Positions 9,015-18,975 of a stretch of DNA of 64,000 nt are shown piece by piece (the first letter of the stretch is position 1; each line of letters begins with the position of its first letter). Under the pieces are notes generated by a model that was not told the DNA's origin, made no database searches, and saw nothing but the letters and a program-made list of their open reading frames with translations. This DNA is from Pseudomonadota bacterium (GTDB taxonomy: Bacteria > Pseudomonadota > Gammaproteobacteria > JAADHS01). The position numbers and the translations under genes were made by a program. The DNA lies in NCBI GenBank assembly GCA_021821045.1, contig JAKACW010000001.1, positions 1 to 64,000 on the forward strand, in the 5' to 3' direction.

Positions 9015-11237
9015 CTACCCCGCGGCTTGCAACTGGGCGGCCAGGGAATGGTTTCGCTCTGCCGCATGCTCACGAACGAACGGCAGGCGAATCGGCTGCT
9101 TCTGCCGCAACGACTCAATTACCGCAAACGTCGCCAATGTGGACGCGTAAATGTCGGTGAACGGAATCGGCGGTTCAGCTTTTCCAGCGGCTGAAGCCAT
9201 GAAAGCGCTCACCATCGCGGCTTGTCCCTTGTCCTGATTGATTAGAGCGTGCCTCTTTGCCTTCCCCGCAAAGGTTTCTATTTCCTTGAAATCCCGAATG
9301 ATCCAACTGCACCCCGCTTGGTAGACTTCAATGTACTCTTTGCCCATTGCCTTGGATCCGTTGGCGAAATAGCACACGGTACCCACCGAGCCATTGCTAA
9401 ACGTCAGCGTAATGGTCAGCGTGTCATGTATCTTTGCCGGATCCGACAGCGCCGACGCATAGACTTCCACCGGCTGCGCACCGGTCAACCACAGTTGGAA
9501 ATCGATAAAGTGGCACACCTCGCCGATAATCCGCCCCCCGCCAATGGTTGGATCCTGAATCCAGGAATCCGGCGGAATCGCGCCGGCATTGACGCGATAG
9601 ATGCAGCTAAGGGGGACGGCTTTAAGCTGAGCCTTCATCTGTCGTGCTAACGGCGCGAAGCGACGATTAAAGCCGACGCAAAGTACCCGCGCACCGTCGC
9701 GGCCATTCTGCGCCAGTTCGTGCAGTGCCGCGATTTCGCCCAGTTCTTCCGGAAACAAGCAAAGCGGCTTCTCCACAAAAACGTGCTTGTTGGCCTCCAG
9801 CGCCCGCTTGACATAGTGCGCGTGGGAGTCGTGGCGCGTGGCGATAAAAACGGTGTTGATGCGCACGTCCTCCAGAAGCGTCGCCTCGTCCTTGGCACAA
9901 AATTCGAATCCATACCGCTCGGCCACCGAGCGAGCGCTTGTTCCCGAGGCCGTCAGCACCGCAACCCTCGCCCCTTCATCAGCCGCCGGCAGATTGGGCA
10001 GCAGATTGCCCATCGCGTAGCTGCCCGCGCCAATAAACGCCACGCCGACGCGCTGCGCCGTGGCCTTGCGAGCAGGGCCCACTCGAATGGTTTCCAGCGT
10101 CAAAGGCTTCTCGACGTCGTACCGGATAAGAATACCCAGGTACGGCTCTGTGCGCCGAGTAATTAAATCATAGGCCTGGGGGGCGTCCTGGAGGGCAAAA
10201 CGATGTGTGGTGAGATACTCGATATCAATCTTGCCGCTCTGTACCATCTGCTGAAACGCCTGCATGTTGCGCCTTTCAGTCCAGCGCACGTAGCCGATCG
10301 GATAGTCGACGCCCTTCTCCTCGTAGTTCAAATCATAGCGCCCCGGTCCGTAGGAGCAGGACATCTTCAAGTTCAATTCTTTTCGATAGAAATAGGGATC
10401 GCGATCAAATCCCGTTGGGACCGCACCGACAACCACGGCCGTACCGCGTTTTCTCAGCACTCGTCCGGCGAAGTTGATCGGTTCCAGACTGCTTGTCGCC
10501 GCCGTGATAATCACGGCGTCGACCCCCGCGCCGTCGGTAAACACATCGATGGCTTCAGCGGACGCCGGCGATCCGCTGCGCAGCACCAGGTCCGCGCAGT
10601 GCTGCGTCGCAAGCGCCATCACCCGTTCGTCGAGATCCATACCAACCACACGCACGCCGGCAGCCCGCAATAGCAGGCAGGTCAACTGACCGAGCAGCCC
10701 CAATCCGATAACCACGCAGAATTCGCCCAACCTCAAGTCCGCCTGTCGAACGCCCTGCAAAGCAATGGCGCCCAGCGTGTTATACGCCGCCAAATCCAAT
10801 CGGGCGTCCCGCGGCAGCGGAACAACGAGATTCTTGGGGACGCTGATCAGCTCTGCGTGATTGGCATATCCCACACCGGCGCAAGCAACTCGGTCACCAA
10901 CGGCAAAGTCCGTAACGTCGGGCGCCACCGCCACGACCTCACCGGCGCTCGAATAGCCCAGTGGCGAATAGGCGTCAAGCTTCTTCATTACGGCGCGGTA
11001 CGTCTGCACGGGCCCCTGTTGGCGCAATACGTCGAGCACTTGCTTGACTTGCTGCGGACGCTCTTTTGCCTTCCCGATAAGGCTCTTGCGGGCGGTTTTG
11101 ACCGTGCTCGCCTCGGTGCCGGCGCTAATCAATGAGAAATGATTGCGCACCATCACCTGTCCCGGCCCGAGTTGCGGCGGGGCAACTTCCAGTACTTGCA
11201 TTGCGCCGTCTTTTAGTTTCTGTGTCAGTTGATCCAT
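9015..11237 (-). CDS. Bi-domain oxidoreductase: zinc-type alcohol dehydrogenase fused to Gfo/Idh/MocA
   Basis: 740 residues from the ATG at 11237, chosen because GAGGGG lies just upstream; the frame extends further 5' but only into low-quality sequence overlapping the polymerase gene. Residues 1-370 are a medium-chain dehydrogenase with a Rossmann loop (GLGLLGQL) and an AGEVVAV core. Residues about 390-740 are a Gfo/Idh/MocA NAD(P)-dependent sugar dehydrogenase (FIGAGSYAMGNLLPNLP, and VFVEKPLCL with the conserved EKP). These fusions occur in EPS clusters and probably oxidise or epimerise an NDP-sugar or a polymer-derived sugar. The substrate is unknown. Confidence 0.87.
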   Translation of the reverse strand: MDQLTQKLKDGAMQVLEVAPPQLGPGQVMVRNHFSLISAGTEASTVKTARKSLIGKAKERPQQVKQVLDVLRQQGPVQTYRAVMKKLDAYSPLGYSSAGEVVAVAPDVTDFAVGDRVACAGVGYANHAELISVPKNLVVPLPRDARLDLAAYNTLGAIALQGVRQADLRLGEFCVVIGLGLLGQLTCLLLRAAGVRVVGMDLDERVMALATQHCADLVLRSGSPASAEAIDVFTDGAGVDAVIITAATSSLEPINFAGRVLRKRGTAVVVGAVPTGFDRDPYFYRKELNLKMSCSYGPGRYDLNYEEKGVDYPIGYVRWTERRNMQAFQQMVQSGKIDIEYLTTHRFALQDAPQAYDLITRRTEPYLGILIRYDVEKPLTLETIRVGPARKATAQRVGVAFIGAGSYAMGNLLPNLPAADEGARVAVLTASGTSARSVAERYGFEFCAKDEATLLEDVRINTVFIATRHDSHAHYVKRALEANKHVFVEKPLCLFPEELGEIAALHELAQNGRDGARVLCVGFNRRFAPLARQMKAQLKAVPLSCIYRVNAGAIPPDSWIQDPTIGGGRIIGEVCHFIDFQLWLTGAQPVEVYASALSDPAKIHDTLTITLTFSNGSVGTVCYFANGSKAMGKEYIEVYQAGCSWIIRDFKEIETFAGKAKRHALINQDKGQAAMVSAFMASAAGKAEPPIPFTDIYASTLATFAVIESLRQKQPIRLPFVREHAAERNHSLAAQLQAAG

Positions 11238-11250
11238 ACGCCCCTCGATG

Positions 11251-12753
11251 TCAACTTCGAAGCAATCCCGTCTTCTGTATTTTCGCGTCCGCCAGCGGAC
11301 CACCGCGCCTTGTCCCGACCCGCGCCAGAGACAGCCCCTGCGGGTAGCGCAGTATTCGCACTGCGGTAAACGATGCCGCTTGGTCCTCACACTGCGACTC
11401 GCGGGTTGGCTGTCGCACGCTGACCTGCGCCAACGCGAAGGACACACCGATCATCGCCCACATGTACCATGCCGACGTGGTGTAGCTCAGCGGTCGGAAC
11501 GGAAAGGAATACAAGACGTACATGGTGACCAATGTGAAAGCCAAGTAGTGAATCAATCTGTCGTCCGCACTGTCATGGGCGCGCGCCAGCGAGTGAGCGC
11601 GCAGCAACAACAGTATCAGCAGCAGGACGTAGACGATCAGGCCGACAAAGCCGTTGCGGCTCAATACATCCACATAGTCAGAATGAGCCACCGTGGACTG
11701 AAAATTGCCAAGCAGCAATTCGATACCTGAGCGGTTGACGATCTCGTTAAGGGCCTCCGCCCACTCGGCGCCCCGATTATTGCCCAATCGCTCGAAGTCG
11801 CCCAGACTGATGTCATCGCTCAAGCGCGACGTCTCGTTGGAGACTAACCCCGAGTCGCTGCTACCCACGTCCTTCAACGCCGCGATATCGCCCTCGAACC
11901 GCAGCAGCAGTCTCTCGTAGGAAGCACCCACGCCTAATACGAGCACTAACCCAATCACGGCAATCGTTCCCACTCGGGCTTTGCCCCGTTGCACCATTAG
12001 GGTGTAGATGATGACAAAGATCGCCAAGAGGAGCATGGCGGAGCGGGAAAGACTGAGATAAACCAGGTACAAATCACAGGCGACCACCACCGCAGCGGCA
12101 CAAAACCACAGCACCCGCCGACGTTCGACCAAATGGAAAGCGAACACAGTGAACACAAGGCTGTAGAGCGCGACGTTGGCCAAGGCACCCGGATCAAAAT
12201 ATAGACCGCGTTCCCGCAGGTCCGTCGTTGAGTCGACGACGATCGCTTGAGACTCACCGAGTTCGCCGAGCAAGGCGCCAACATCTGCCTTGGTTCCGCC
12301 GTATCCGAGCTTGATCGCTATGACATTCACGATAACAGCGATCGCTGCACCAACTGCCACCGAAAAAATAAATGGAGAAACATCGCGGTACTGATGCGCA
12401 ATCACGGCAATGTAGGCCGCGACGAAAACCAGATAGGAGTCCAACAACCGTATCGAGAAATCGATGATCGCAACAGGCGTGAAATACGGATTGAGGAACA
12501 TGCCGAGACACATCGACACGGCGTTGATTCCCAGAAACACTTTAAACAAACTTGCCAAAGGGGGTGCCCCATGAGTGTCGCGCAGAAGAACGAAACCAAA
12601 GTATAGGATGATCACCACGCCAACCACATGGGCCAAGGCGATTCGAACGCCGCCAACCATAACAAATTTGGACCAGAATAGGTCGACGACCGGCTTGGTG
12701 AGAAACAGCAGCAACAAAGCCGCCCCGATTCGGTCGGGAATCTCTTTGAACAT
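11251..12753 (-). CDS. O-antigen ligase / Wzy-type polymerase family membrane protein
   Basis: A 500-residue inner-membrane protein with about ten to twelve hydrophobic spans and a large periplasmic loop around residues 270-350, the Wzy_C (O-antigen ligase) layout. It probably polymerises the EPS repeat units. The C-terminal 60 residues after the last span (from VRQPTRESQ) are hydrophilic and basic. It sits five bases downstream of a GT4 gene and 13 bases before the bi-domain oxidoreductase, so it belongs to the same operon. Polymerases diverge strongly, so the call rests on topology and context. Confidence 0.75.
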   Translation of the reverse strand: MFKEIPDRIGAALLLLFLTKPVVDLFWSKFVMVGGVRIALAHVVGVVIILYFGFVLLRDTHGAPPLASLFKVFLGINAVSMCLGMFLNPYFTPVAIIDFSIRLLDSYLVFVAAYIAVIAHQYRDVSPFIFSVAVGAAIAVIVNVIAIKLGYGGTKADVGALLGELGESQAIVVDSTTDLRERGLYFDPGALANVALYSLVFTVFAFHLVERRRVLWFCAAAVVVACDLYLVYLSLSRSAMLLLAIFVIIYTLMVQRGKARVGTIAVIGLVLVLGVGASYERLLLRFEGDIAALKDVGSSDSGLVSNETSRLSDDISLGDFERLGNNRGAEWAEALNEIVNRSGIELLLGNFQSTVAHSDYVDVLSRNGFVGLIVYVLLLILLLLRAHSLARAHDSADDRLIHYLAFTLVTMYVLYSFPFRPLSYTTSAWYMWAMIGVSFALAQVSVRQPTRESQCEDQAASFTAVRILRYPQGLSLARVGTRRGGPLADAKIQKTGLLRS

Positions 12754-12758
12754 AGGCT

Positions 12759-13970
12759 CTACGCCTCGCCCCCGGCATCGGGTGTAGGGCTGATGTGCGG
12801 CGTGCCCTGAACCACGACGTCCCGCGGAAGCAACACAGCGTCAAAGACGTTCACCATCCGCTCGGACATGCTTTCTTCGGTGAAGTGTTGCTCGTAGCGC
12901 TGGCGCCCGGCCTGCCCCATAGATGCGCGAAGCCGTTCATCGCCTGCAAGCAACAACACTTTCTCCGCAATGGCTTGGGGCGACTGCTTCGCAACGAGAA
13001 ATCCAGTCTTACCGTGGCACACGGATTCACTGATCGCCGCGTGATCGGTCGAAATCACCGGCAGGCCGGCGGCCATCGCCTCGACAATCACCCACGGGTG
13101 CCCCTCGAACGGGTAGTAGGTGGGAAAGACGAAAATGTCGCTGTTCGCGAGAACCTCCAACTTATTCTGGCCGGAGATCCGCCCCAATACGCGCACAGGC
13201 AAACTCGGATTCTTATCTACAAAGGCCTCAATCTCGGCCCGCGTGTCGCTTTCCGTCCATTCACCCGCAAACACAAACTCTATAGCCGGGAAGCTCGCCA
13301 CCACTTGCGGAACCGCGTGAAGCACATCCAGGACACCTTTGCTTCGGTTGAAATTGCCAAAAAATAACACGCGGAGTCGCGCACCAAGCGCTTGCCGTTT
13401 TGACATGTCCGGAAAGTTGCGCCCGTTCGGAACCACGTAGATCCGCTCCGCCGGCAAGATCCCCTCGAACATATTACGGAGAGAGTCGCCGAGCACAATC
13501 TGCGCGTCCACCAATCCATGAACCCGTTTGACATACCAGCGGGTCAGCGCGCTTGCGGACTGCAACCACTGACGAAAATAACCACCGCGAAGGTGACTGA
13601 TCACCCGCCGTCCGAAGAGCTTCGCAATAATGATGTAAACGGAGTCCTTGAGGTAGCCAAGTGTGGTTTGGCTTATAGGAACGTAGACCGCCTGGGGGCG
13701 GTGACGGATCAACATCCAAAGCAGCACGACATAAGACCAAAGCGGCAGGACAATATTCCAGAAATCTACGGCGCCGAGCTTGTCCATTTCGCGATGGTCG
13801 GAATTGTCCAAATGCAGCAGCCTGTACTCCCGCGCCAGGCGCGAACGAAGCAAGATTTCCGTTGCCAATGTGGGCCCCATATACGGTGGTGGCACGGGAC
13901 CAATGAAGATCACCTTCGCCTTATATTCACCCGCGTTCATCATTTCCGCTCCACCACTCCGGCCAGTCAT
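12759..13970 (-). CDS. GT4 (GT-B fold) glycosyltransferase
   Basis: A 403-residue retaining glycosyltransferase of the EPS pathway. The N-terminal domain begins VIFIGPVPPPYMGPT. The C-terminal domain has LRVLFFGNFNRSKGVLDVLH and the nucleotide-binding block IFVFPTYYPFEGHPWVIVEAMAAG with its conserved E-x7-E. The start at 13970 overlaps the stop of the upstream gene (ATGA), suggesting coupling; MMNAGEYKAK at 13943 is an alternative start. The sugar donor cannot be told. Confidence 0.85.
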   Translation of the reverse strand: MTGRSGGAEMMNAGEYKAKVIFIGPVPPPYMGPTLATEILLRSRLAREYRLLHLDNSDHREMDKLGAVDFWNIVLPLWSYVVLLWMLIRHRPQAVYVPISQTTLGYLKDSVYIIIAKLFGRRVISHLRGGYFRQWLQSASALTRWYVKRVHGLVDAQIVLGDSLRNMFEGILPAERIYVVPNGRNFPDMSKRQALGARLRVLFFGNFNRSKGVLDVLHAVPQVVASFPAIEFVFAGEWTESDTRAEIEAFVDKNPSLPVRVLGRISGQNKLEVLANSDIFVFPTYYPFEGHPWVIVEAMAAGLPVISTDHAAISESVCHGKTGFLVAKQSPQAIAEKVLLLAGDERLRASMGQAGRQRYEQHFTEESMSERMVNVFDAVLLPRDVVVQGTPHISPTPDAGGEA

Positions 13971-15241
13971 GCAACTGAACGCCGTTTATGCGATTGACCG
14001 ACGACCGCCTCGATCTTGTCCGCAAATGCCGCGGCGGAGCACTCCAGTGACGCGCGTTGCTCGATCAAGCGCAGGCCCCGTTCGCCCATCTGCCGCGCCG
14101 CCAGAGGATTCTCCAAGAGCCAGTTGATCTTGCTAACCGCCGCCTGCGTGTCGTTGAAGTCGGCGACCAAACCCGTAACGCCCTCTTCGACCAAGTCCTC
14201 TGTCGCCCCGGCGTTGGGAGACGCGATGCAAGGCACCCCGCAAGCCATGGCTTCAACCAGCACCAATCCCCAAATGTCGAAGTCGGTCTGAAACAAAAAT
14301 CCACTTGCGCCCGCTATCAGCTCGGGAAGTTCGCTCTTCTGCTTGAAGCCGTGAAACTTCACTGCGGACTCCAGCCCATGGTCGCGGGCGAAGCTCTCAA
14401 GGGCATGTCTCTCGTCACCATCGCCCACCACATCGAGAACGAAGTCATTGCGCCGCGATGCCAATTCCGCAGTGCACTTGAGCAGGGCCATTACATTCTT
14501 TCGTTGCGTCAGGTAGCCGACGTACACGAGGCGCTTGGGCTGCGCAACAGCCAGCTCCTTACGGGCGCGAATCTCCGCCGCTCGGTCAGCGAAAAAACGG
14601 GTATCGACGGAATTGATGCCGATAGCAATGTCACTCGCGCGCGCGCCTAGCGTGGTCAAGTATTTCTTTGCTCTTGTGCCGTAGGCAATGAAGCCCGAAG
14701 CCTTGGCGACCAGCCACCGGCGATGCAGCGCCCGCACCCGCCATCGCACACCCCTGCTTTGACCCACGTCGCCGCTCCAAATTATGTAAGGCAACCGTGT
14801 CAGAAAGTTGTAAAGGCGCAACTTCGTGGTAGCAAAGGAGAACCCATTGCTTACCACGACGGTGGGCTCCAACTGCTTGAGCGTAGCGAACAGCGGGCTA
14901 TATGTGAAAACCGGATTCTCTCCCTTGCCCCGGAATGCTTCGTTGGTACGCAGAATACCAAAACCAAACTTGCATTGATTCAGGTCCACGAGGGACCTGC
15001 GCGCCGCGTAGCCTGCCGCCCCAAACAACACATAGAGTCGAATACCTTTTGCGGCGAGCATGTCATGGAGTAAGTTGAAGAGCGGAATCCGATAGTGGTT
15101 GGGAACATTCGTTATTAAGACCACCAGCGGCGCTGTTCCGAAACTCGCCTTGGGGGCGGTGTCACCGCCAGGCGTCGTGAGACTCGCCTGTCCGCCCGTG
15201 TAAACAGACGATTCAACCAATGGCGCACCAACTTCGCTCAC
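13967..15241 (-). CDS. GT4 (GT-B fold) glycosyltransferase
   Basis: A 424-residue glycosyltransferase. The first 40 residues are low-complexity; the GT-B N-domain then starts at VVLITNVPNHYRIPLFN. The C-domain shows LVYVGYLTQRKNVMALLKC and the donor-binding block FDIWGLVLVEAMACGVPCIA. It overlaps its neighbours on both sides by four bases, so it is tightly coupled in the operon. It probably adds one residue of the EPS repeat; acceptor and donor are unknown. Confidence 0.85.
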   Translation of the reverse strand: MSEVGAPLVESSVYTGGQASLTTPGGDTAPKASFGTAPLVVLITNVPNHYRIPLFNLLHDMLAAKGIRLYVLFGAAGYAARRSLVDLNQCKFGFGILRTNEAFRGKGENPVFTYSPLFATLKQLEPTVVVSNGFSFATTKLRLYNFLTRLPYIIWSGDVGQSRGVRWRVRALHRRWLVAKASGFIAYGTRAKKYLTTLGARASDIAIGINSVDTRFFADRAAEIRARKELAVAQPKRLVYVGYLTQRKNVMALLKCTAELASRRNDFVLDVVGDGDERHALESFARDHGLESAVKFHGFKQKSELPELIAGASGFLFQTDFDIWGLVLVEAMACGVPCIASPNAGATEDLVEEGVTGLVADFNDTQAAVSKINWLLENPLAARQMGERGLRLIEQRASLECSAAAFADKIEAVVGQSHKRRSVA

Positions 15242-16902
15242 CTTAGGCCTCCTGCAATCATTCTTGGCAGCAGCGCATGCGCCCTCGCAGAGGGCTCGCG
15301 CTGTCCAACCGCGCGCTCACTTGCTTTTCCCAACAAGCTGTCCACGACGGAAAGATACAAACGAGTTGATGTGGCCAAATCCGTGCTGGGATAGAACGGC
15401 TGCACGCCCCGGCTAACCCTCTCGACAAAATCAAGGTACATGCGTTGGTGACCCTTATCGCGATACCAGCAACGCTTCACGTTGTTTCGCCCGCCGAGCA
15501 GCCGCTCGAATCTCATAAAGTCGTCGACCTTGACTGTAAGATCCCCGCAGCGGATCTCGATATATTCCTGAACGCCGCGCAGCCCATTGCCCCGGTCGCT
15601 GGCGACGATGTTCAACAGCGACCCATTACCAAATCGGATGGAGATGGCAACCTCGTCGGCGACAAAATGGGCCGACGCCGCAACAGTGGCAACCTCGATC
15701 GGGTTACTCCCGATTAGAAAAATACCCAAGTCCAACCAATGGCTTACATTGCCGGTTATGCGCGTGCCTTGCGTTGGCCAGTAGTACCAATGAGTGAATG
15801 GAATGTTGAGTTCCTTGACGATGCAGGTCATGGTTACCGGCTCGCCCAGCGCATGCAGAGTTTCACGCAACGCACTGAGATACGGCACGTGGCGGCGGTT
15901 GTAGCCGATTTCGATGAAATGCCGGCTTTCCTGCCGCAACTGGAGCAACCGCTCAAGCTGCTCATGGGTCGTCACCGGCGGCTTTTCGATGAAGATTTTG
16001 GCACGCGGATTCGCCTTCAACGCGGTTTCGGCTACCTCGAGGTGGGTCGAGTGATACGTCGCAACGACCAACACGGGGTTCGCGGAAGCGGCGATCAGGT
16101 CCGACACGTCATCTACCTGAGAGGCCCAATTCGCAAACCCAAAACGCGAGCCGATTTCAGCCGCCGTTACGGGATTGATGTCGACGACCGTACAACGTTG
16201 AAAAGGAAGCAGCGGAAGAATGTAGGCACAAGGGTACGCACCGGCGCCTATCAGGAACAGCTGTGGCCTGCCTTCGTCTGAACCTGGCTTTGCGGCCCTG
16301 ACCGCTCCCGAGGCGACTTGGCGCACTGGCTTGCTCAGGGAACGAGTTTCGGAGTACTCGGGCTGATCGGGCAGTGCTTGCCATTCGTCCAACGCGGCCC
16401 CAGCCGTAAAGCTCAGCTTTCGCCCGGAGAATGGCGAATAAAAATGCAACTCGCGCAAACTCTGTGGATGCCATTCCAACCACGTCCGCAACCGCGCGAG
16501 AATGATTCTCGCGCCTGCTTCATCCGGTGCGTCGACGCACATAACCTCAGGAAAGCTCATTCGCTCTAAGTCGGGGCTCGGCTGCGGGCCGGCGGCCACC
16601 ATCAACGCGCCATCACCCTCGCGCCGACCGATGGCCACGACCACCCGAAGCCGCTGGTTTATTTGGTGGTGGAGGCGGGACGCACGAATCTTGTTTAGCG
16701 TAAGCTGCAATCCTTCGCGCAGAGCGAAGAAAGCAAGCTTGTGCCAGCGATGCTGGAATACAAAGCGGCTTTCCCCGCTGTCAGCAGGAAGCGCCAGCTC
16801 AACGAGGTGATCTACGTCGAGGCGCAGGTGACCACCAAAAGCCGCCGGACACGGCACGACCGGCTGACGGCGGCGCAAAAGCAAATCAATGGCCCTTTTC
16901 AC
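15238..16902 (-). CDS. Gfo/Idh/MocA-family oxidoreductase with an extra N-terminal domain
   Basis: 554 residues. The dehydrogenase begins only near residue 213 (LFLIGAGAYPCAYILPLLPF) and has the EKP motif (IFIEKPPVTTHEQL) and the later GYNRRHVPY and NVSHWLDLGIF blocks of the family. The first 210 residues, rich in His and Arg, form an additional domain with no motif I recognise. It is the most upstream gene of the minus operon running through the two GT4 genes and the polymerase to xrtD. A phased-repeat promoter (17071-17104) lies about 170 bases upstream. It probably acts on a sugar nucleotide. Confidence 0.82.
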   Translation of the reverse strand: MKRAIDLLLRRRQPVVPCPAAFGGHLRLDVDHLVELALPADSGESRFVFQHRWHKLAFFALREGLQLTLNKIRASRLHHQINQRLRVVVAIGRREGDGALMVAAGPQPSPDLERMSFPEVMCVDAPDEAGARIILARLRTWLEWHPQSLRELHFYSPFSGRKLSFTAGAALDEWQALPDQPEYSETRSLSKPVRQVASGAVRAAKPGSDEGRPQLFLIGAGAYPCAYILPLLPFQRCTVVDINPVTAAEIGSRFGFANWASQVDDVSDLIAASANPVLVVATYHSTHLEVAETALKANPRAKIFIEKPPVTTHEQLERLLQLRQESRHFIEIGYNRRHVPYLSALRETLHALGEPVTMTCIVKELNIPFTHWYYWPTQGTRITGNVSHWLDLGIFLIGSNPIEVATVAASAHFVADEVAISIRFGNGSLLNIVASDRGNGLRGVQEYIEIRCGDLTVKVDDFMRFERLLGGRNNVKRCWYRDKGHQRMYLDFVERVSRGVQPFYPSTDLATSTRLYLSVVDSLLGKASERAVGQREPSARAHALLPRMIAGGLR

Positions 16903-17070
16903 AAATTTTGCTCAGTTGACGCCTGACAATCTCGCACAGCCTGCCGCCATCGCGGGCAGCAGCACATTAGGAACTCGCCTAGCACCGCCACTGTCACGAA
17001 GTTCCGCGTTGCGCTGGTCGATCTGGGTGCGGTCAGTCGCCATTGGAGTTATGAGTGGTATTGGGCGCCA

Positions 17071-17104
17071 AGTCTAGGAGTGTTTGATTACGAAAACATG
17101 ACAA
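17071..17104 (-). promoter_or_regulatory. Putative PhoB-dependent promoter of the oxidoreductase-glycosyltransferase operon
   Basis: Minus-strand TTGTCAT-GTTT-TCGTAAT (17104-17087), then ten bases, then TAGACT (17076-17071). It lies in the 239-base gap 16903-17141, where I see nothing else. The leader to the ATG at 16902 would be about 160 bases. Confidence 0.45.
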
Positions 17105-17141
17105 AACGCAACGCGAGGCATATCGGCCGCCCCGCGATGGC

Positions 17142-17723
17142 TTAGCGGGGACGCCGCCCCACTTGGCGAATCGGGGAACCCGCGTAGATTCCGAATGGCT
17201 CAGTGTTTGACTTGGCAAGCACAATCGAATTGGCACCGATTACAGCACCTTGAGCGATTTGGGCGCCCTTAAGCACCGTAGTGGACGCCCCGATCCACAC
17301 GTCCTCACCTATGGCGACGGGCGCCGAGACAAAACCTTGCTGTGAAATGAGGCAACCGGCGCGTGCCTCATGGTCGCTGTCGCGTATCGAAACGTTCTCC
17401 GCGACTTGCGTATGCGCGCCCACCAACACCGACTCGTGGGCGCTTATGACCACATTATGCGTAAGATGTACGTAATCCCCAAGGAAGAGACGGGCATTGT
17501 CGGCCACCCATAGGGACACGCCATAACCGAAGCACACGCCGTCCCCCACTTCAATATTGCCATGGGGTGGCCTATGGAACAGCGGCCACCGCTTGCACTT
17601 TAAGCCTTTGCCGACGGGACAGCCGTGCAGGCGCAGATAACGCCGCAATAAGGCGCCGCGCAACAACGTCGTCGACTCGCGCAGCCAAAGTTCAGCCTTC
17701 GAGAAAAATGCCACGAACCCCAT
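17142..17723 (-). CDS. Left-handed beta-helix (hexapeptide) acyltransferase
   Basis: A 193-residue acyltransferase with hexapeptide repeats from about residue 55 (IEVGDGVCFGYGVSLWV, ... VAIGEDVWIGASTTVLKGA, ... AVIGANSIVL) and the usual C-terminal AGSPIRQVGR cap. The likely reaction is O- or N-acetylation of a sugar by acetyl-CoA, in the WcaF/xenobiotic acetyltransferase group. Its position between a membrane acyltransferase and the oxidoreductase points to EPS decoration. Confidence 0.85.
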   Translation of the reverse strand: MGFVAFFSKAELWLRESTTLLRGALLRRYLRLHGCPVGKGLKCKRWPLFHRPPHGNIEVGDGVCFGYGVSLWVADNARLFLGDYVHLTHNVVISAHESVLVGAHTQVAENVSIRDSDHEARAGCLISQQGFVSAPVAIGEDVWIGASTTVLKGAQIAQGAVIGANSIVLAKSNTEPFGIYAGSPIRQVGRRPR

Positions 17724-17811
17724 TTCTAATTTTGCGGCGGATGCAGCCTAAACCCCCGATAAGCAACAAGGGCGGCATTTTACCATCACCTTTGGAACAA
17801 CGATGCTTCAA

Positions 17812-18870
17812 TCAATTGAACACCAACTCATAGGCGCGCCTAGCGCGCCAATCGTGGCGAATGGTTGCGTCCAAGACCCATAACGAGACTAACAACACAG
17901 AAAATACAATCGCGAAATCAATCACAAAAGGAACGTCCACGGCCGTAGCGCGAGCAATCCCATGCCAGCTCCAAATCACGCCCATCTGCCAGATATAGGC
18001 CACCAACGAATAGCGGCCGCAGAGCCGCAACAATCCCTCAAGGTAGGGTGCGCGACGAACAACAGGGTAGAGCAAATAAGATGTCCCCAGAATGCCGGCA
18101 ATGCCTAATAAATAGGTGTGCAAATGAATACGACTGAATTCGTATTGGAAAACTAGCATGTAGTAGGTGGCGATGGCCCCAACCGCGACTACCAGGAGTT
18201 GCGCCCGTTTTTGTTTCGACGCGACTGCCTGACCAAACGCCTCGTGGCGTAAGATTACCCCGCAGACATACCCCCCGACCCCACACAGCACGACCCATAC
18301 GTTGGTCGGCAACGTATAACCGGACTCCCCCATCAGCCCGATACCCAATACCAGTGCCGCACCCAGGTACAGCCCCGTACGACCAGAAACCAGGAGTATC
18401 GGCGAAAGCATCAGCATGTAGGCGATCCCCAACAACACCTCAAACGAAGACAGGTGGCCGCCTCCCGCAGTCAGCACGGTCCAAACGTACTGCCAGTCGA
18501 AGGGACCAGGATAACGGGACAAGCCCGCTTCTATGATGAGGAGATTGAGCACCCCAAACACCAGCAGCACTTTTATGCCTCGACGGCATAAGCGAATGCT
18601 GTAAAAACGTGGGGCATTCATGAAGCGGGGCGCGTAATGCAGCGCGACAATCAAACCACTGATAAAGACCCAGCTACCCCCGATGAAGTCGAGCGCGCGA
18701 ATAACGTGAGACATCGTCGGCTCGGGGATAAACAAAACCGAACTGTGGAATACGACCATCCCGACGACTAGCATTCCTTTGACAAAATCGAGACCTTCGT
18801 CACGGCAATGCGGTCGCTGCGGCTTCGCAGGTCCACCTGACTCGTTAACATTCTGCTTGCTGGTCAACAT
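17812..18870 (-). CDS. Acyltransferase-3/OpgC-like multi-span membrane protein
   Basis: 352 residues from the ATG at 18870, which has a GGTGGG stretch upstream and lies inside the predicted transcript; the ATG at 18894 has no ribosome site. After a short polar N-terminus comes LDFVKGMLVVGMVVFHSS, resembling the first helix of acyltransferase-3/OpgC/DUF1624 proteins, then about ten hydrophobic spans. It probably moves an acyl group across the inner membrane onto a glycan. A phased-repeat promoter with a strong TATAGT -10 lies just upstream. Confidence 0.7.
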   Translation of the reverse strand: MLTSKQNVNESGGPAKPQRPHCRDEGLDFVKGMLVVGMVVFHSSVLFIPEPTMSHVIRALDFIGGSWVFISGLIVALHYAPRFMNAPRFYSIRLCRRGIKVLLVFGVLNLLIIEAGLSRYPGPFDWQYVWTVLTAGGGHLSSFEVLLGIAYMLMLSPILLVSGRTGLYLGAALVLGIGLMGESGYTLPTNVWVVLCGVGGYVCGVILRHEAFGQAVASKQKRAQLLVVAVGAIATYYMLVFQYEFSRIHLHTYLLGIAGILGTSYLLYPVVRRAPYLEGLLRLCGRYSLVAYIWQMGVIWSWHGIARATAVDVPFVIDFAIVFSVLLVSLWVLDATIRHDWRARRAYELVFN

Positions 18871-18912
18871 CGCCCACCGAAACCAAATCAACATGAGAAA
18901 TCGTGAAGAAAT

Positions 18913-18946
18913 GACTATAGGTGGGAATTCTTACTGCGGCGTTACA
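18913..18946 (-). promoter_or_regulatory. Putative PhoB-dependent promoter of the membrane acyltransferase gene
   Basis: Minus-strand GTGTAAC-GCCG-CAGTAAG (18946-18929), ten bases, then TATAGT (18918-18913), which matches TATAAT at five of six positions. The second half-repeat is degenerate. The predicted transcript would start near 18906. Confidence 0.45.
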
Positions 18947-18975
18947 CTGCACAAGACATTCGAGTAGCGCGCCGC

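Noticed and set aside
9015-11447. Upstream extension of the bi-domain oxidoreductase by 70 codons
   Set aside because: The added sequence is Arg/Cys-rich, overlaps the polymerase gene and lacks a ribosome site; the ATG at 11237 has GAGGGG.
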